Shown: positions 34,043-43,149 of the stretch, one piece after another
Layout: each line of letters starts with the position of its first letter
How positions within the stretch are numbered: position 1 is the first letter of the stretch
Assembly (NCBI GenBank): GCA_900471485.1
Contig: UCEU01000025.1
Location: 1 to 55,132, forward strand
DNA length: 55,132 bases
Reading direction: 5' to 3'
DNA from: Hyphomicrobiales bacterium
GTDB taxonomy: Bacteria; Pseudomonadota; Alphaproteobacteria; Rhizobiales; Rhizobiaceae
Position numbers and translations under genes: made by a program
The notes under the pieces: generated by a model
What the model was told of the DNA's origin: nothing
The model's input: the letters and a program-made list of their open reading frames with translations, nothing else
Database searches by the model: none

Positions 34043-34972
34043 ATGGGCAATTTCCACACAGCACAACTCGACCAAGCAGCCACCCCCGAGCAACGGGAGG
34101 CGTGGTCTAAGGCCCTTGAGGCCGAACAGCGCCGCAATGGTACCGCAGTCACCCCGGCAGCGCCGTCCGTCACCCTTGGCGGCAAAGTCATCGAGATGCA
34201 CTCGGGCTCCACCACTGGGCAGGATAAGGTGATCCAGCGTGGCGTTCAGTCCATCGAAGCGACACCCGGCTTGAAGCCCGGTCATATCTTTTATCAAGGC
34301 GTCGAGACCACCATTGATGCCGCAGTCGCTGGCGGCCTCATGTCGAGGGCAGAAGCGGAGGCGGCTTCCAAGGGTTTTAATCAGCCCGCCCAGCTCGAAA
34401 CCAAGGCTGGCGCGGGCGAAGATAAGGCACCCGAAACCAAAGGCACGGAAACGGCCTCAGAAGCCTCTCTTGCTGCAAAGGAAGCTGGCGAGGCGTTGGA
34501 CACCCTTGATCAGACCATCGGCGCTCAGGCAGTCGATGCGGCACTAGAAGACGTTGTGGAAGGCGGCTATCTGCCGGATGACGACAATCTGCCGGAAGGC
34601 GTTAGCCTTGCCGATGTCATCAAGGTCCACGCCGGCTACGTGGCGCAAGCCAATACCACTCTTGCCGATGTCGGCGCTTCCGTTCCGATGCTTATGGAAA
34701 CTTTGTCCGATGATGAGCTTCGAGAGGCTCGGCGCGCGACAATCAAAAATGACCCCGGAAAGATGCAGGAACTCGGACGACAGGCGGTCGAAAGGCTCGC
34801 CCAGTTGCCCACGAAAGACCCCCATGGCTTTGCCGAAATGGTCGCGGGTATGTCTCCGGCCGAACGCAAAGTTATCCATCAGAATGACCGGGGAGAGTGG
34901 ATCATCAGCATCCCCGGCAAGCCCGTCATGTCGTACGGCGCTGCCGTTCGTATGGGCCTCGTTCGAATTTAA
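34043..34972 (+). CDS. Hypothetical phage-like protein
   Basis: 309 residues, acidic, with a low-complexity Ala/Glu/Lys centre (about 110-155) and an ordered C-terminus (GEWIISIPGKPVMSYGAAVRM). No family is recognised. Its place before a large virion-like protein and its acidic disordered centre suit a structural, scaffold or packaging-linked role, which is only inference. AGAAGGACCCACT before the ATG is a good ribosome site. Confidence 0.65.
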   Translation: MGNFHTAQLDQAATPEQREAWSKALEAEQRRNGTAVTPAAPSVTLGGKVIEMHSGSTTGQDKVIQRGVQSIEATPGLKPGHIFYQGVETTIDAAVAGGLMSRAEAEAASKGFNQPAQLETKAGAGEDKAPETKGTETASEASLAAKEAGEALDTLDQTIGAQAVDAALEDVVEGGYLPDDDNLPEGVSLADVIKVHAGYVAQANTTLADVGASVPMLMETLSDDELREARRATIKNDPGKMQELGRQAVERLAQLPTKDPHGFAEMVAGMSPAERKVIHQNDRGEWIISIPGKPVMSYGAAVRMGLVRI

Positions 34973-35007
34973 CAGCAAAAGCACCGGAACACTCATTGGA
35001 ATCATCC

Positions 35008-35334
35008 ATGGCCCCTGTCGTTTCCACGACGGGGGCTTTCGTTTTCGCCCCTTATCCCCGCGAGCCCCACTTGAACTCATACCTCCAAATTACCCGCATC
35101 GCCGTCTTGTCGGATGGCAAAGGAGCGGTCGCCACCTTCTTCTCTGACGACAACTTCATCGCATGTCGCTCAATCTCCGCACCCGATACCTCAGACGCTT
35201 CCCTTGCCGCCGCCGCAATAGACCGAATTCCGTCAGTCGCCCCGGCAGCGGCGGCAGTTGAAGTGACCGTCTGCCCGGATGACGGAACCAACCAGCCGAC
35301 GTTTTTCACCGTCGCCTCTCCACCCTCTAAATAA
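35008..35334 (+). CDS. Hypothetical protein, start uncertain
   Basis: Up to 108 residues (ITRIAVLSDGKGAVATFFSD; PTFFTVASPPSK), no family known. If it starts at ATG 35008, its first dozen codons are read through a textbook terminator hairpin, so the true start is probably later, perhaps the TTG at about 35071. It ends 12 bases before the next gene, which suggests co-translation. Confidence 0.5.
   Translation: MAPVVSTTGAFVFAPYPREPHLNSYLQITRIAVLSDGKGAVATFFSDDNFIACRSISAPDTSDASLAAAAIDRIPSVAPAAAAVEVTVCPDDGTNQPTFFTVASPPSK
35011..35047 (+). terminator. Rho-independent terminator after the 309-residue gene
   Basis: GCCCCTGTCG and CGACGGGGGC form a 10-bp stem with one G-U pair and a 6-base loop, followed by TTTCGTTTTCG. 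It lies 38 bases after the stop at 34972. Confidence 0.75.
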
Positions 35335-35346
35335 CCAAGGAAAACC

Positions 35347-37782
35347 ATGGCCCGAATATTCGGCACCAATGCTCAGGTCGCGCCCCTTAAGCAGACCGCA
35401 CTCCAACCGACCGGCATCCCCGGTTCCACTTTCGTCCGTCCGCAGGAACGCCAAGTCGGGGGCAATCTCAATGCCCTCGCTTCGGCACTCGGCAACCTCA
35501 ATTCATCCCTCCAAGGCTTCGCTAACGTAAAGGCCCAGTTGGAGGACGATCCGCAGTCTCGGGACAACAAAGAGTGGATCGCTCGTCGCCAACAGATGAG
35601 CCTCGAACAGCTTCAAGAGGAAGCCAAGAACGGAACGCCGGACGGCATCCGCATTCGTGAAGACGCTCTGAACGCGCAGCTTGCCGAACGGGCCAATGAC
35701 GATTTCCGTAAGGACTGGCTGAACTTCTACAACACCGAGTTCGACCGGACCTCGGGCAGTGCTGCCGAGGAATACGAGAAGCGGCGCCAAGAGTTCGCCG
35801 CTGGCCTCCCCTCGGAGATCGCACGGGGCAACTTCTACCGGCTCACCGGCGATCACTTCTCATCGTGGATGCAGAAGGACACGGAGGACAAGGTAACGCT
35901 CGCTAAGCAGGAGCTTAACACGACCATCGTGGACGGCTTCCGCAACTCGATTGATGACAGCATCAACGTCTACAAACTGTCCGCGCAGGATGCAGCGAGA
36001 ATTGTTTTTCAGAAGTCAGCCGGGAACCGAGACTTCCTTGGCCTTTCCGGACAGGAGCAGAACGAAACAATCTTCCGCATAGCCGAGGAATACGCCTTGA
36101 GAGGAGACGAGGGCGTTGCGCGCGCGCTGCTGGAGGGGTCACGAAAGGGTGCCGATGGTCGCCCTATGCCGCCGCTGGTGAAGATCGCCGGTTATACCGA
36201 CAAGGCTATCCAGTTGATGGACCGCGCCGGTGATATGCGCCGGAAGGAAGTTCGGAAGAATGGGCTTGCTGCACTTGTGGTTGACGATGCCCTGGTGGCT
36301 CAGGGCGCATTCACGCCCGCTGAGGCTGAGAAGCGGCGCAATTCTGGCCTCTACACCGACGCCGAACTTGCCGGGATGGTGGATCAATCCAATCGGGCAC
36401 GTTTGGCAGCGGAGACGAAGTGGGCGGCCGCTCAGCAGAAACGGGCGCTCCGGGCCCTTTCTGAGCAGCAACAGGACAAGGTTTACTCGCAAGCCTTTGG
36501 GGCGATGTCGCGCTTTGGTGGCATCAATGATCTCAAGGATATTGAGATCGCGTCCCCGACCGGAGAGGGGACAAAAACCGTTACCCGCCAAGAGCAGATT
36601 GACGCCGTGATTCAAATGAAAGAGGACGGCTTCAAAAGGCAGCAAGAAGACCTGATTGCAAAAGACACCGACCCGGAAGCCGCAAGGGCCCAAGTCAACC
36701 GTCTTCGGGTGGACTGGTATGCGGGCAACAAGATCGTCAACGAGCAGTGGCAAAACACGCTGAACGGGATCGCAGGTCGCGCCAGCATGGACACGCTTCT
36801 CCAGAAGGGCGAAGTTACAGCCTACCTCAAGGACAGCGCGAAGCTCTATCGCGACCTCAAGGCCACCAATCCCTCCTACCTCTCCACGGTCCTACAGGAT
36901 GCCAAGTCGAAGGACTTCTTGGACGCTTACGACAACGCCGTGAGCACTCGCCGGATGCCGGAAGATGAAGCCCTGCTTTATGCAGCGCATATCACCTCGC
37001 AGCCGGAGAACATCAAAGCCAAGAACATGATAAGCCGGGACGACGCGGACAAGCTCGCAGTGAGCACCCTTCGCGACCTCGGGGTGGACGAACGGTCTTC
37101 GAACTATCAATTCGTGATCGACCGTATTTCCTCCATGTCGGCCAACGGTGCGACGGACAAGGAAATCAAGAAGTCGCTGGAAGACGAAATCTCCTCGACG
37201 GCGGTTCCGATCAACGGAATGTTGGTCTTTGATCACCGGGATTTGCCTGACGATTTCCCCGAGTTGATGCAGGACGAGATCAAGAACCGCTTCACGCTGC
37301 AAGGCGCAAGGTACGGCATCACCGACCCCTCAGACCTCTACATCATCCCGGACGGCAATGAGGCGAAATGGTACGTCATGAGCAAGTCACTTCGGATGCC
37401 GATTGGGACCGCGCCGATTACGCCACAGTCACTAGAAGCCGGTCGAAATGTTCGGCGGGCATCGCAAGAGCTTCAAATCCGCAATCTTGCGAAAGCCAAA
37501 GACGCGGATCGTGCAAAGCTCAAGGCCGAGTATGACGCTTCCATAGCCGAAGATCAGGCCCGGATTGACTTCTGGAGCAATGCCGCGACCAAGCGACAGA
37601 AGCTCTCAAAGACGCTCGCGCAGAGCATCGCCACCAAGCTCCAGCAGAACCTCGACGCCAGAAAGGCGCGAGACGCCGACCTCATCGCCACGACGCCCGC
37701 ACAGCGAGCCGAACGGCGCAACAAGCGGCTACAAGAGCAAGGACGTGCAAACGCCAAGAACCTCGGGTTCAAGGTGGACTAA
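35347..37782 (+). CDS. Large phage-like internal-virion-type protein
   Basis: 811 residues, almost wholly helical and polar with coiled-coil-like stretches (RRQQMSLEQLQEEAKNG; KTLAQSIATKLQQNLDARKARD). No membrane segment, Cys-poor. Size and make-up resemble the internal core proteins of T7-like podoviruses, but I see no diagnostic motif. An element protein of this size that is intact, with a strong ribosome site (CCAAGGAAAACC) and its own terminator, is unlikely to be a relic. It could be packaged in particles or act as a structural hijack factor. Confidence 0.6.
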   Translation: MARIFGTNAQVAPLKQTALQPTGIPGSTFVRPQERQVGGNLNALASALGNLNSSLQGFANVKAQLEDDPQSRDNKEWIARRQQMSLEQLQEEAKNGTPDGIRIREDALNAQLAERANDDFRKDWLNFYNTEFDRTSGSAAEEYEKRRQEFAAGLPSEIARGNFYRLTGDHFSSWMQKDTEDKVTLAKQELNTTIVDGFRNSIDDSINVYKLSAQDAARIVFQKSAGNRDFLGLSGQEQNETIFRIAEEYALRGDEGVARALLEGSRKGADGRPMPPLVKIAGYTDKAIQLMDRAGDMRRKEVRKNGLAALVVDDALVAQGAFTPAEAEKRRNSGLYTDAELAGMVDQSNRARLAAETKWAAAQQKRALRALSEQQQDKVYSQAFGAMSRFGGINDLKDIEIASPTGEGTKTVTRQEQIDAVIQMKEDGFKRQQEDLIAKDTDPEAARAQVNRLRVDWYAGNKIVNEQWQNTLNGIAGRASMDTLLQKGEVTAYLKDSAKLYRDLKATNPSYLSTVLQDAKSKDFLDAYDNAVSTRRMPEDEALLYAAHITSQPENIKAKNMISRDDADKLAVSTLRDLGVDERSSNYQFVIDRISSMSANGATDKEIKKSLEDEISSTAVPINGMLVFDHRDLPDDFPELMQDEIKNRFTLQGARYGITDPSDLYIIPDGNEAKWYVMSKSLRMPIGTAPITPQSLEAGRNVRRASQELQIRNLAKAKDADRAKLKAEYDASIAEDQARIDFWSNAATKRQKLSKTLAQSIATKLQQNLDARKARDADLIATTPAQRAERRNKRLQEQGRANAKNLGFKVD

Positions 37783-37793
37783 CAGCAACAATG

Positions 37794-37818
37794 GGCTCCG
37801 CTTCGGCGGGGCCTTTTC
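37794..37818 (+). terminator. Rho-independent terminator
   Basis: GGCTCCGC, loop TTCG, GCGGGGCC, then TTTT. A UUCG tetraloop stem ends the plus-strand run of element genes. Confidence 0.85.
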
Positions 37819-37835
37819 ACTTTAATGGAGCATGA

Positions 37836-38000
37836 ATGGTCGAACTGATCGACGCAACCAAAGGAAAGATTCGGAGCCTCCCGGTCTCGGGTTTAGGTCA
37901 GCCCAAGCGCCCCCCGGACTGCCTTTTCTGCGGCTTCCAACCGTGCGTCGGGGCCGCCATATCGCTCACTCATGCCGCCTTTGGTGTGTCCGAGAACTAG
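37836..38000 (+). pseudogene. Possible truncated gene start antisense to the integrase
   Basis: GGAG six bases before ATG 37836 begins a 54-codon frame (MVELIDATKGKIRSLPVSG) that runs into the integrase 3' end on the opposite strand. The first 19 codons look gene-like and the rest is integrase antisense. It may be the stump of a next phage gene cut off when the integrase region was joined. Confidence 0.25.
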
Positions 38001-39263
38001 ATTTCGGTCAAACTCATCGACACGCGCCCTGATCAGCCGGTCTTCCATGGTATGTCGGAGGGAATGAACGGTAATTTTCGGATCCGCCGTTACTTTTCGT
38101 ATGTGCTTCATCAAGGCGTTAGAAGCGTGGGTGGCGTCCTTTTTCGTCTTCCCTCTACCACTCTTGGTTTGCAAAACACCGGCATATTGGACAAACAGAT
38201 ATGGATTGTCTCCCGCAGCCTTCACGGCCTCTCCGGCGGCCTTCAACGCTTGGCCTACCAATGGTACACGCCGCGCTGAACTCTGGTTCTTGACGCGCCT
38301 GTGCTCCCGGAACCCCACATCTAGATACGCTATGCTGGTGTCTAGCTTCACGTCCTCGACCAGCAGCGCCGCGACTTCCGCTAACCGGCACCCCGTGCCC
38401 TCCAGCATTTGCCATAGTTGCCAAAGATCAGTCCCGGCTTGGGTGGCTATGGTGCCGTTGATAGCGCCAAGCATGTCCTCCGGTATGGGGTGCCGTTCGT
38501 CCACCGCGAGGGATTCCATTTTGACCGAAAGGCCATTGAAAGGATTGCCGACATTGCTCATGTCGTGTTCCCGCAGACCGAGATTCACCATGGATCGAAT
38601 GTCAGCGATATATCGCTTCACCGTGTTAGGCTTCATGGCGAGATCACGGATCATATGGTCTCGAACCTCGCGGGCGTCTTCGCGTGTCAGTCGATCGAGA
38701 GGACGAGCACCTTCAACAGAGTGCGAAAGAATCTCCATGATGCGGTCAAGTCTTGTTGAGCGCTTGTGCTCATTGATATCGCCCGTGACCTTTTCAGTGA
38801 GATAAAGCCGCTTTGCATCTTCAATTGTGGGAACCGGACGCGCAATGTTTCCCCCGTTCGCCACGAGATTGATTGCCCCGCGCTCTACGGGATCGGAGAC
38901 ACCTCTAGACCGCGCGCTTTCACGAATCAGTTCAGCGGCCTCTGGATCGGCCCCGGTCAATTCCCGGCCCCCAATGTAGACCTTCATTTCAGCCAGCTCA
39001 GCGGCCCGGATTTTCGCCAGACGATGCACTTCAAGCGGGGTGGCATTGGCCTTTGTGACCGCAGATGTTCTGGCTTCCTCAACTATCCGCTCATAAAGCG
39101 CGTTAACTTTCGGGAAATTTTTCAACGCTTCGCGCTGTGTCTCGCCCAATAGACGCTTGAACTCGTTCTTTCCAATCAGATGCGCCACGTCGCGGGGCAA
39201 TCTCCGGCGATAGTGGTATGTCCCGGCCTGACTGACGACGATATGTTTCAAGGCAAGCCCCAT
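37893..39263 (-). CDS. Tyrosine recombinase/integrase
   Basis: 456 residues. An N-terminal arm-binding domain starts QAGTYHYRRRLPRDVAHLIG, a SAM-like core-binding domain follows (about 150-250), and then the catalytic domain: LEGTGCRLAEVAALL (Arg I), HSLRHTMEDRLI (His-x-x-Arg), LVLGHTKGGMSERYGG (His and nucleophile Tyr at about 435). It integrates and excises the element at the tRNA-Arg 3' end 88 bases away. It is transcribed away from the tRNA and converges with the virion-like gene. Confidence 0.93.
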   Translation of the reverse strand: MGLALKHIVVSQAGTYHYRRRLPRDVAHLIGKNEFKRLLGETQREALKNFPKVNALYERIVEEARTSAVTKANATPLEVHRLAKIRAAELAEMKVYIGGRELTGADPEAAELIRESARSRGVSDPVERGAINLVANGGNIARPVPTIEDAKRLYLTEKVTGDINEHKRSTRLDRIMEILSHSVEGARPLDRLTREDAREVRDHMIRDLAMKPNTVKRYIADIRSMVNLGLREHDMSNVGNPFNGLSVKMESLAVDERHPIPEDMLGAINGTIATQAGTDLWQLWQMLEGTGCRLAEVAALLVEDVKLDTSIAYLDVGFREHRRVKNQSSARRVPLVGQALKAAGEAVKAAGDNPYLFVQYAGVLQTKSGRGKTKKDATHASNALMKHIRKVTADPKITVHSLRHTMEDRLIRARVDEFDRNLVLGHTKGGMSERYGGPDARLEAAEKAVRGALGLT

Positions 39264-39275
39264 TGTGTACCTTCC

Positions 39276-39294
39276 GTGGACCCGTTTGTGGACC
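39276..39294. promoter_or_regulatory. GTGGACC repeats near the integrase end (possible arm sites)
   Basis: GTGGACC at 39276-39282 and 39288-39294, matching the pair near the left end (26215-26221 and 26238-26244). Direct repeats inside both ends of an element are typical of integrase arm-type sites. They also overlap the integrase promoter region. Confidence 0.45.
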
Positions 39295-39347
39295 GGAAAG
39301 ATTGATGAAGCATTGAAATTATTGGTATTTAACGGTTTTCTGGAGGG

Positions 39348-39364
39348 AAATGGCGCACCCGACA
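39348..39364. repeat. Right attachment site (within tRNA-Arg 3' end)
   Basis: AAATGGCGCACCCGACA, identical to 26100-26116. It contains the CCA end, discriminator, acceptor 3' strand and two more bases of the tRNA, so integration leaves the tRNA intact. Confidence 0.88.
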
Positions 39365-39427
39365 GGATTCGAACCTGTGACCTTTGGAATCGGAATCCAA
39401 CACTCTATCCAGCTGAGCTACGGGTGC
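39351..39427 (-). tRNA. tRNA-Arg (anticodon CCG)
   Basis: 77 bases including an encoded CCA. The acceptor stem GCACCCG/CGGGTGC, the D arm (GTAGCTCAGCTGGATAGAG), the anticodon stem TTGGA/TCCAA with loop TTCCGAT (anticodon CCG, reading CGG), and the T arm with GGTTCGAATCC are all standard. It is the insertion site of the element on its 3' side. Confidence 0.97.
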
Positions 39428-39507
39428 ATGCCTGAGGCGGTTTGAATCGCCTGTCCGATAGGTGGTTCTTAGCCTAGCTTTTGGCCGGCTTCAATCACCA
39501 AAATGAA

Positions 39508-39537
39508 AAGTCCGCCGTTCTGTCGAGCGGCGGACTT
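39508..39537 (-). terminator. Terminator of the xylose-type transporter operon
   Basis: On the minus strand AAGTCCGCCG pairs with CGGCGGACTT around a 10-base loop, then TTCATTTT. It lies 12 bases after the ATP-binding gene stop. Confidence 0.8.
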
Positions 39538-39548
39538 TGGTTTCTTGA

Positions 39549-40343
<795 letters not shown>

Positions 40344-40356
40344 ATCCAGGCTCCTC

Positions 40357-41667
40357 TTACTTCGACCGCGAGCGGTAGACGGTGTCGAGCCAGACGGCCA
40401 CGACCAGAACCGCGCCCACGACGACATTCTGTATGGGGGTATCGACGTTCGCGAGACCCATGCCCGACTGCAGCGACTGCATGACGAGCGCGCCGAGCAT
40501 GGCGCCGGCGATCGTGCCGGTGCCGCCGGCAAGCGACGTGCCGCCGATGACGGCCGCCGCGATGGTGTAGAGCTCGTAGGTCGTCCCTTGCGAGTTGGCG
40601 GCGGCGTTGAGGCGGGCGGTCGAGATCGCCGCGGCGACGGCCGCCAGGAAGCCCATCAGCGCGAAGATGCGGACGGTGACCCAGCGGGTCTTGATGCCGG
40701 CGAGTTCGGCTGCCTCAGGGTTGCCGCCGATCGCGAAGACGTAGCGGCCGAAGCGCAGGCGGGTGGCGATGAAGGTCATGACGATGCCGACCAGAATGGC
40801 GATCAGCACGGGCACGGCGATGCCGTAGGAGATGAAGAGCCCCGTCTCCGGCCAGGCAATGGCGTTGGCTTCGGCGTATTTCTTGGCGATCGCGACCGGC
40901 CAGTAATAGATGGTCGAGACCCAGATGGCGCCGAGCACCAGGGCGCAGCCGAGGACAACAAGGAAATACTCGGCCCAGAGCGGCCGGCGCGGGAAGTTGA
41001 AACGCTTGCGCTGGTGGCGCGAGCTGATGATGCCGACGATGATCAGCACGCAGGCGACCAGCCCGATGATCCAGCTCCAGGTGGCGCCGACGGAGCCTTC
41101 GGCACCGCCGCCCATGATGCGGAAGGTGGTGTCGAGAGGAGCGACCGTCTGGCCTGAGGTGACGTACCAGGCAAGGCCGCGCCAGGCGAGGAAGCCGCCG
41201 AGCGTGACGATGAAGGAGGGGACGCCGAGGAAGGCGATGATGACGCCCTGGAAGAGGCCGATCAGCGTGCCGGCGATCAGGCCACAGATGAGCGTGATCA
41301 GCCAGGTCCAGGAATTGTCGAAGCCGAGATATTGCGGCAGGAACTTCGCCTGGACGACACCCATGATCATGGCCACGAGGCCGAGCATCGAGCCGATCGA
41401 CAGGTCGATGTTGCGGGTGACGATGACGAGCACCATGCCGGTCGCGAGAACCGCGATCTCGGTGGTCTGGACCGAGAGGTTCCAGAGGTTGCGCGGGGTC
41501 AGAAACAGCCCGCCGGTGTAGAGATGAAAGCCGATCCAGATGACCAGCAGCGCCGCGACCATGCCGAGCAGACGGGTGTCGATCTCGGTGGCGCGCAGGA
41601 AGCGCGTGAAAGCGTTACCCTCGGCCAAGCGCGGTTGGCTCGATGAGGATTGCGTGATGTTTGCCAT
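40357..41667 (-). CDS. Sugar ABC transporter permease (xylH-like)
   Basis: 436 residues with about 11-12 membrane helices. CUT2 permease marks are LATGMVLVIVTRNIDLSIGSMLGL in two adjoining segments, GVPSFIVTLGGFLAWRGLAW and AAAVIGGTSLAGGTGTIAG. The extra middle loop (about 200-260) fits XylH rather than the shorter FrcC. It forms the membrane pore for the pentose; the substrate call rests on its partner binding protein. Confidence 0.88.
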   Translation of the reverse strand: MANITQSSSSQPRLAEGNAFTRFLRATEIDTRLLGMVAALLVIWIGFHLYTGGLFLTPRNLWNLSVQTTEIAVLATGMVLVIVTRNIDLSIGSMLGLVAMIMGVVQAKFLPQYLGFDNSWTWLITLICGLIAGTLIGLFQGVIIAFLGVPSFIVTLGGFLAWRGLAWYVTSGQTVAPLDTTFRIMGGGAEGSVGATWSWIIGLVACVLIIVGIISSRHQRKRFNFPRRPLWAEYFLVVLGCALVLGAIWVSTIYYWPVAIAKKYAEANAIAWPETGLFISYGIAVPVLIAILVGIVMTFIATRLRFGRYVFAIGGNPEAAELAGIKTRWVTVRIFALMGFLAAVAAAISTARLNAAANSQGTTYELYTIAAAVIGGTSLAGGTGTIAGAMLGALVMQSLQSGMGLANVDTPIQNVVVGAVLVVAVWLDTVYRSRSK

Positions 41668-41863
41668 GGGTTTGCCGTTTCCCCCATTGTTTGGGCCATT
41701 TGGCGCGGGCGCCCGAAAGCCCTTGCCGAGGTGCCCTGTTCTTCAAATCGACCACCGAGACACTTCCGGAACGGCCGCGCGGGGTGCGGCATCGTTGCGG
41801 CAGGGAATCAAAGCGTTCGCGGTGCGTTGCGAGGCGGGGAGCGCATCATTGGGGCTCCATCCG

Positions 41864-41901
41864 CACCCGGCGCCGCGGCGAGATCGCCACGGCGCCGGTG
41901 T
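41864..41901 (-). other. Hairpin between binding-protein and permease genes
   Basis: A long GC stem (CACCGGCGCCGTGGCG type, imperfect) without a T run, in the 254-base gap before the permease gene. In ABC operons such hairpins protect or end the binding-protein part of the message, giving more of it than of the membrane parts. Confidence 0.5.
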
Positions 41902-41921
41902 GCTGGTTCAGCTGGCGAGGA

Positions 41922-42962
41922 TTAGTCGCAAGCCTTGACGCTGCCGGCCTTTACGCCCTGGCAAGCTTCAGCCTTGGTGATCCAGCCTGCGTCGATGACG
42001 ACGTTCAGGTTGTCCTTGGTGATGGCTTGCGGCTTCAGGAAGATCGACTGCATCTTCACCTTCTTCGGGCCGCCTTCGAAGGACGTTACGCCTTCGATCT
42101 TGTCCATGGTGGTGCCGCCGGCGAGGTCGAGCGCGATTTCAGCAGCGCGCTTGCCGAGTTCGCGGCTATCCTTCCAGACGGAAACCGTCTGGGTGCCGAG
42201 CGCGATGCGGTTCAGAGCAGCCTTGTCGGCGTCCTGGCCGGACACCGGAACGGTGCCTGCCATGCCCTGTGCGTCGAGAGCAGCGACCGCGCCACCAGCC
42301 GTGCCGTCGTTGGAGGCAACAACAGCGTCGACCTTGTTGTTGTTGGCGGTCAGGAACTGTTCCATGTTGCGCTGGGCGTTCTGCGGCAGCCAGCCGTCGG
42401 TGTAGGCTTCGCCGACGTTCTTGATCTTGCCTGCGTCAACAGCAGCCTTCAGCACTTCCATCTGACCGGCGAACAGGAAGTCCGCGTTCGGGTCGGACGA
42501 CGAGCCCTTGATGAAGACGTAGTTGCCCTCAGGCTTGACCTTGAAGACGCCTTCAGCCTGCAGGCGGCCGACTTCCTTGTTGTCGAAGGTGATGTAGAAG
42601 GCGGCCGGGTTTTCGATCAGGCGGTCGTAGCCGACGACCGGAATGCCTTCGGCAGCGGCCTTTTCGATGGCCGGGCCGATGGCATCGGAATCCTGAGCGA
42701 GAACGATGAGTGCGTTCGCGCCCTGCGAAATCAGCGATTCAACGTCGGTCAGCTGCTTTGCGGCAGACGACTGCGCATCAGCGGAGATGTACTTGGCGCC
42801 CTTGGCTTCGAGTGCCTTCTTGATGGCGGCTTCGTCGGTCTTCCAACGCTCTTCCTGGAAATTCGACCAGGAAACGCCGACGACGAGGTCGGCAGCCATT
42901 GCGGCGGTATGCACCGACACGAGGATGGCAGCACCTGCCATCAGCTTCAAAACATACTTCAT
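41922..42962 (-). CDS. Sugar ABC transporter substrate-binding protein (XylF-like)
   Basis: 346 residues. The signal peptide ends AMA-AD at about residue 23. The mature part is a periplasmic sugar-binding fold of the XylF type (VVGVSWSNFQEERWKTDE; ALIVLAQDSDAIGPAI; VVGYDRLIENP; ASNDGTAGGA). It would bind D-xylose or a close pentose. GGGAGGATATA before the ATG is a strong ribosome site. First gene of the minus-strand operon. Confidence 0.9.
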   Translation of the reverse strand: MKYVLKLMAGAAILVSVHTAAMAADLVVGVSWSNFQEERWKTDEAAIKKALEAKGAKYISADAQSSAAKQLTDVESLISQGANALIVLAQDSDAIGPAIEKAAAEGIPVVGYDRLIENPAAFYITFDNKEVGRLQAEGVFKVKPEGNYVFIKGSSSDPNADFLFAGQMEVLKAAVDAGKIKNVGEAYTDGWLPQNAQRNMEQFLTANNNKVDAVVASNDGTAGGAVAALDAQGMAGTVPVSGQDADKAALNRIALGTQTVSVWKDSRELGKRAAEIALDLAGGTTMDKIEGVTSFEGGPKKVKMQSIFLKPQAITKDNLNVVIDAGWITKAEACQGVKAGSVKACD

Positions 42963-43048
42963 TATATCCTCCCGATAGAGTGCGGCCAGCCCCAGCCAGT
43001 GGTTCCTCCGGCCGCCGCGATTTGCTGCCGAGAAAAGCTTTGCATTAT

Positions 43049-43067
43049 TTTCTCGACAGTCGAGAAA
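43049..43067. promoter_or_regulatory. 19-bp palindrome, probable operator of the ROK regulator
   Basis: TTTCTCGACAGTCGAGAAA is a perfect palindrome about one central base, halfway between the divergent xylF-like and ROK genes. A further half-site, CGAGAAAA, lies at about 43029. This is the expected place for the ROK repressor to control both. Confidence 0.7.
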
Positions 43068-43149
43068 TTAAGTGTCAGAGATTTTTTCAACTGTCAACAC
43101 TGCACTACCGGCTTAATTTTCTGCGCGGGAAAGTTGCCGGAGATGGGGT

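Larger units (their letters stand above)
26100..39364. mobile_element. Integrative element in tRNA-Arg(CCG)
   Basis: The element is bounded by 17-bp direct repeats. It has a tyrosine integrase at the tRNA side, a serine recombinase inside, phage-like genes and a two-gene nuclease cassette at the far end. No capsid, portal, terminase, tail or conjugation genes are visible, so it is not a complete prophage or ICE. A phage satellite, a genomic island or a decayed podovirus-like prophage are all possible. Base composition is lower in GC than the flanking core. Confidence 0.85.

Noticed and set aside
26100..39364. Complete prophage or conjugative element
   Set aside because: No capsid, portal, terminase, tail, relaxase or type IV secretion gene was found among its frames.
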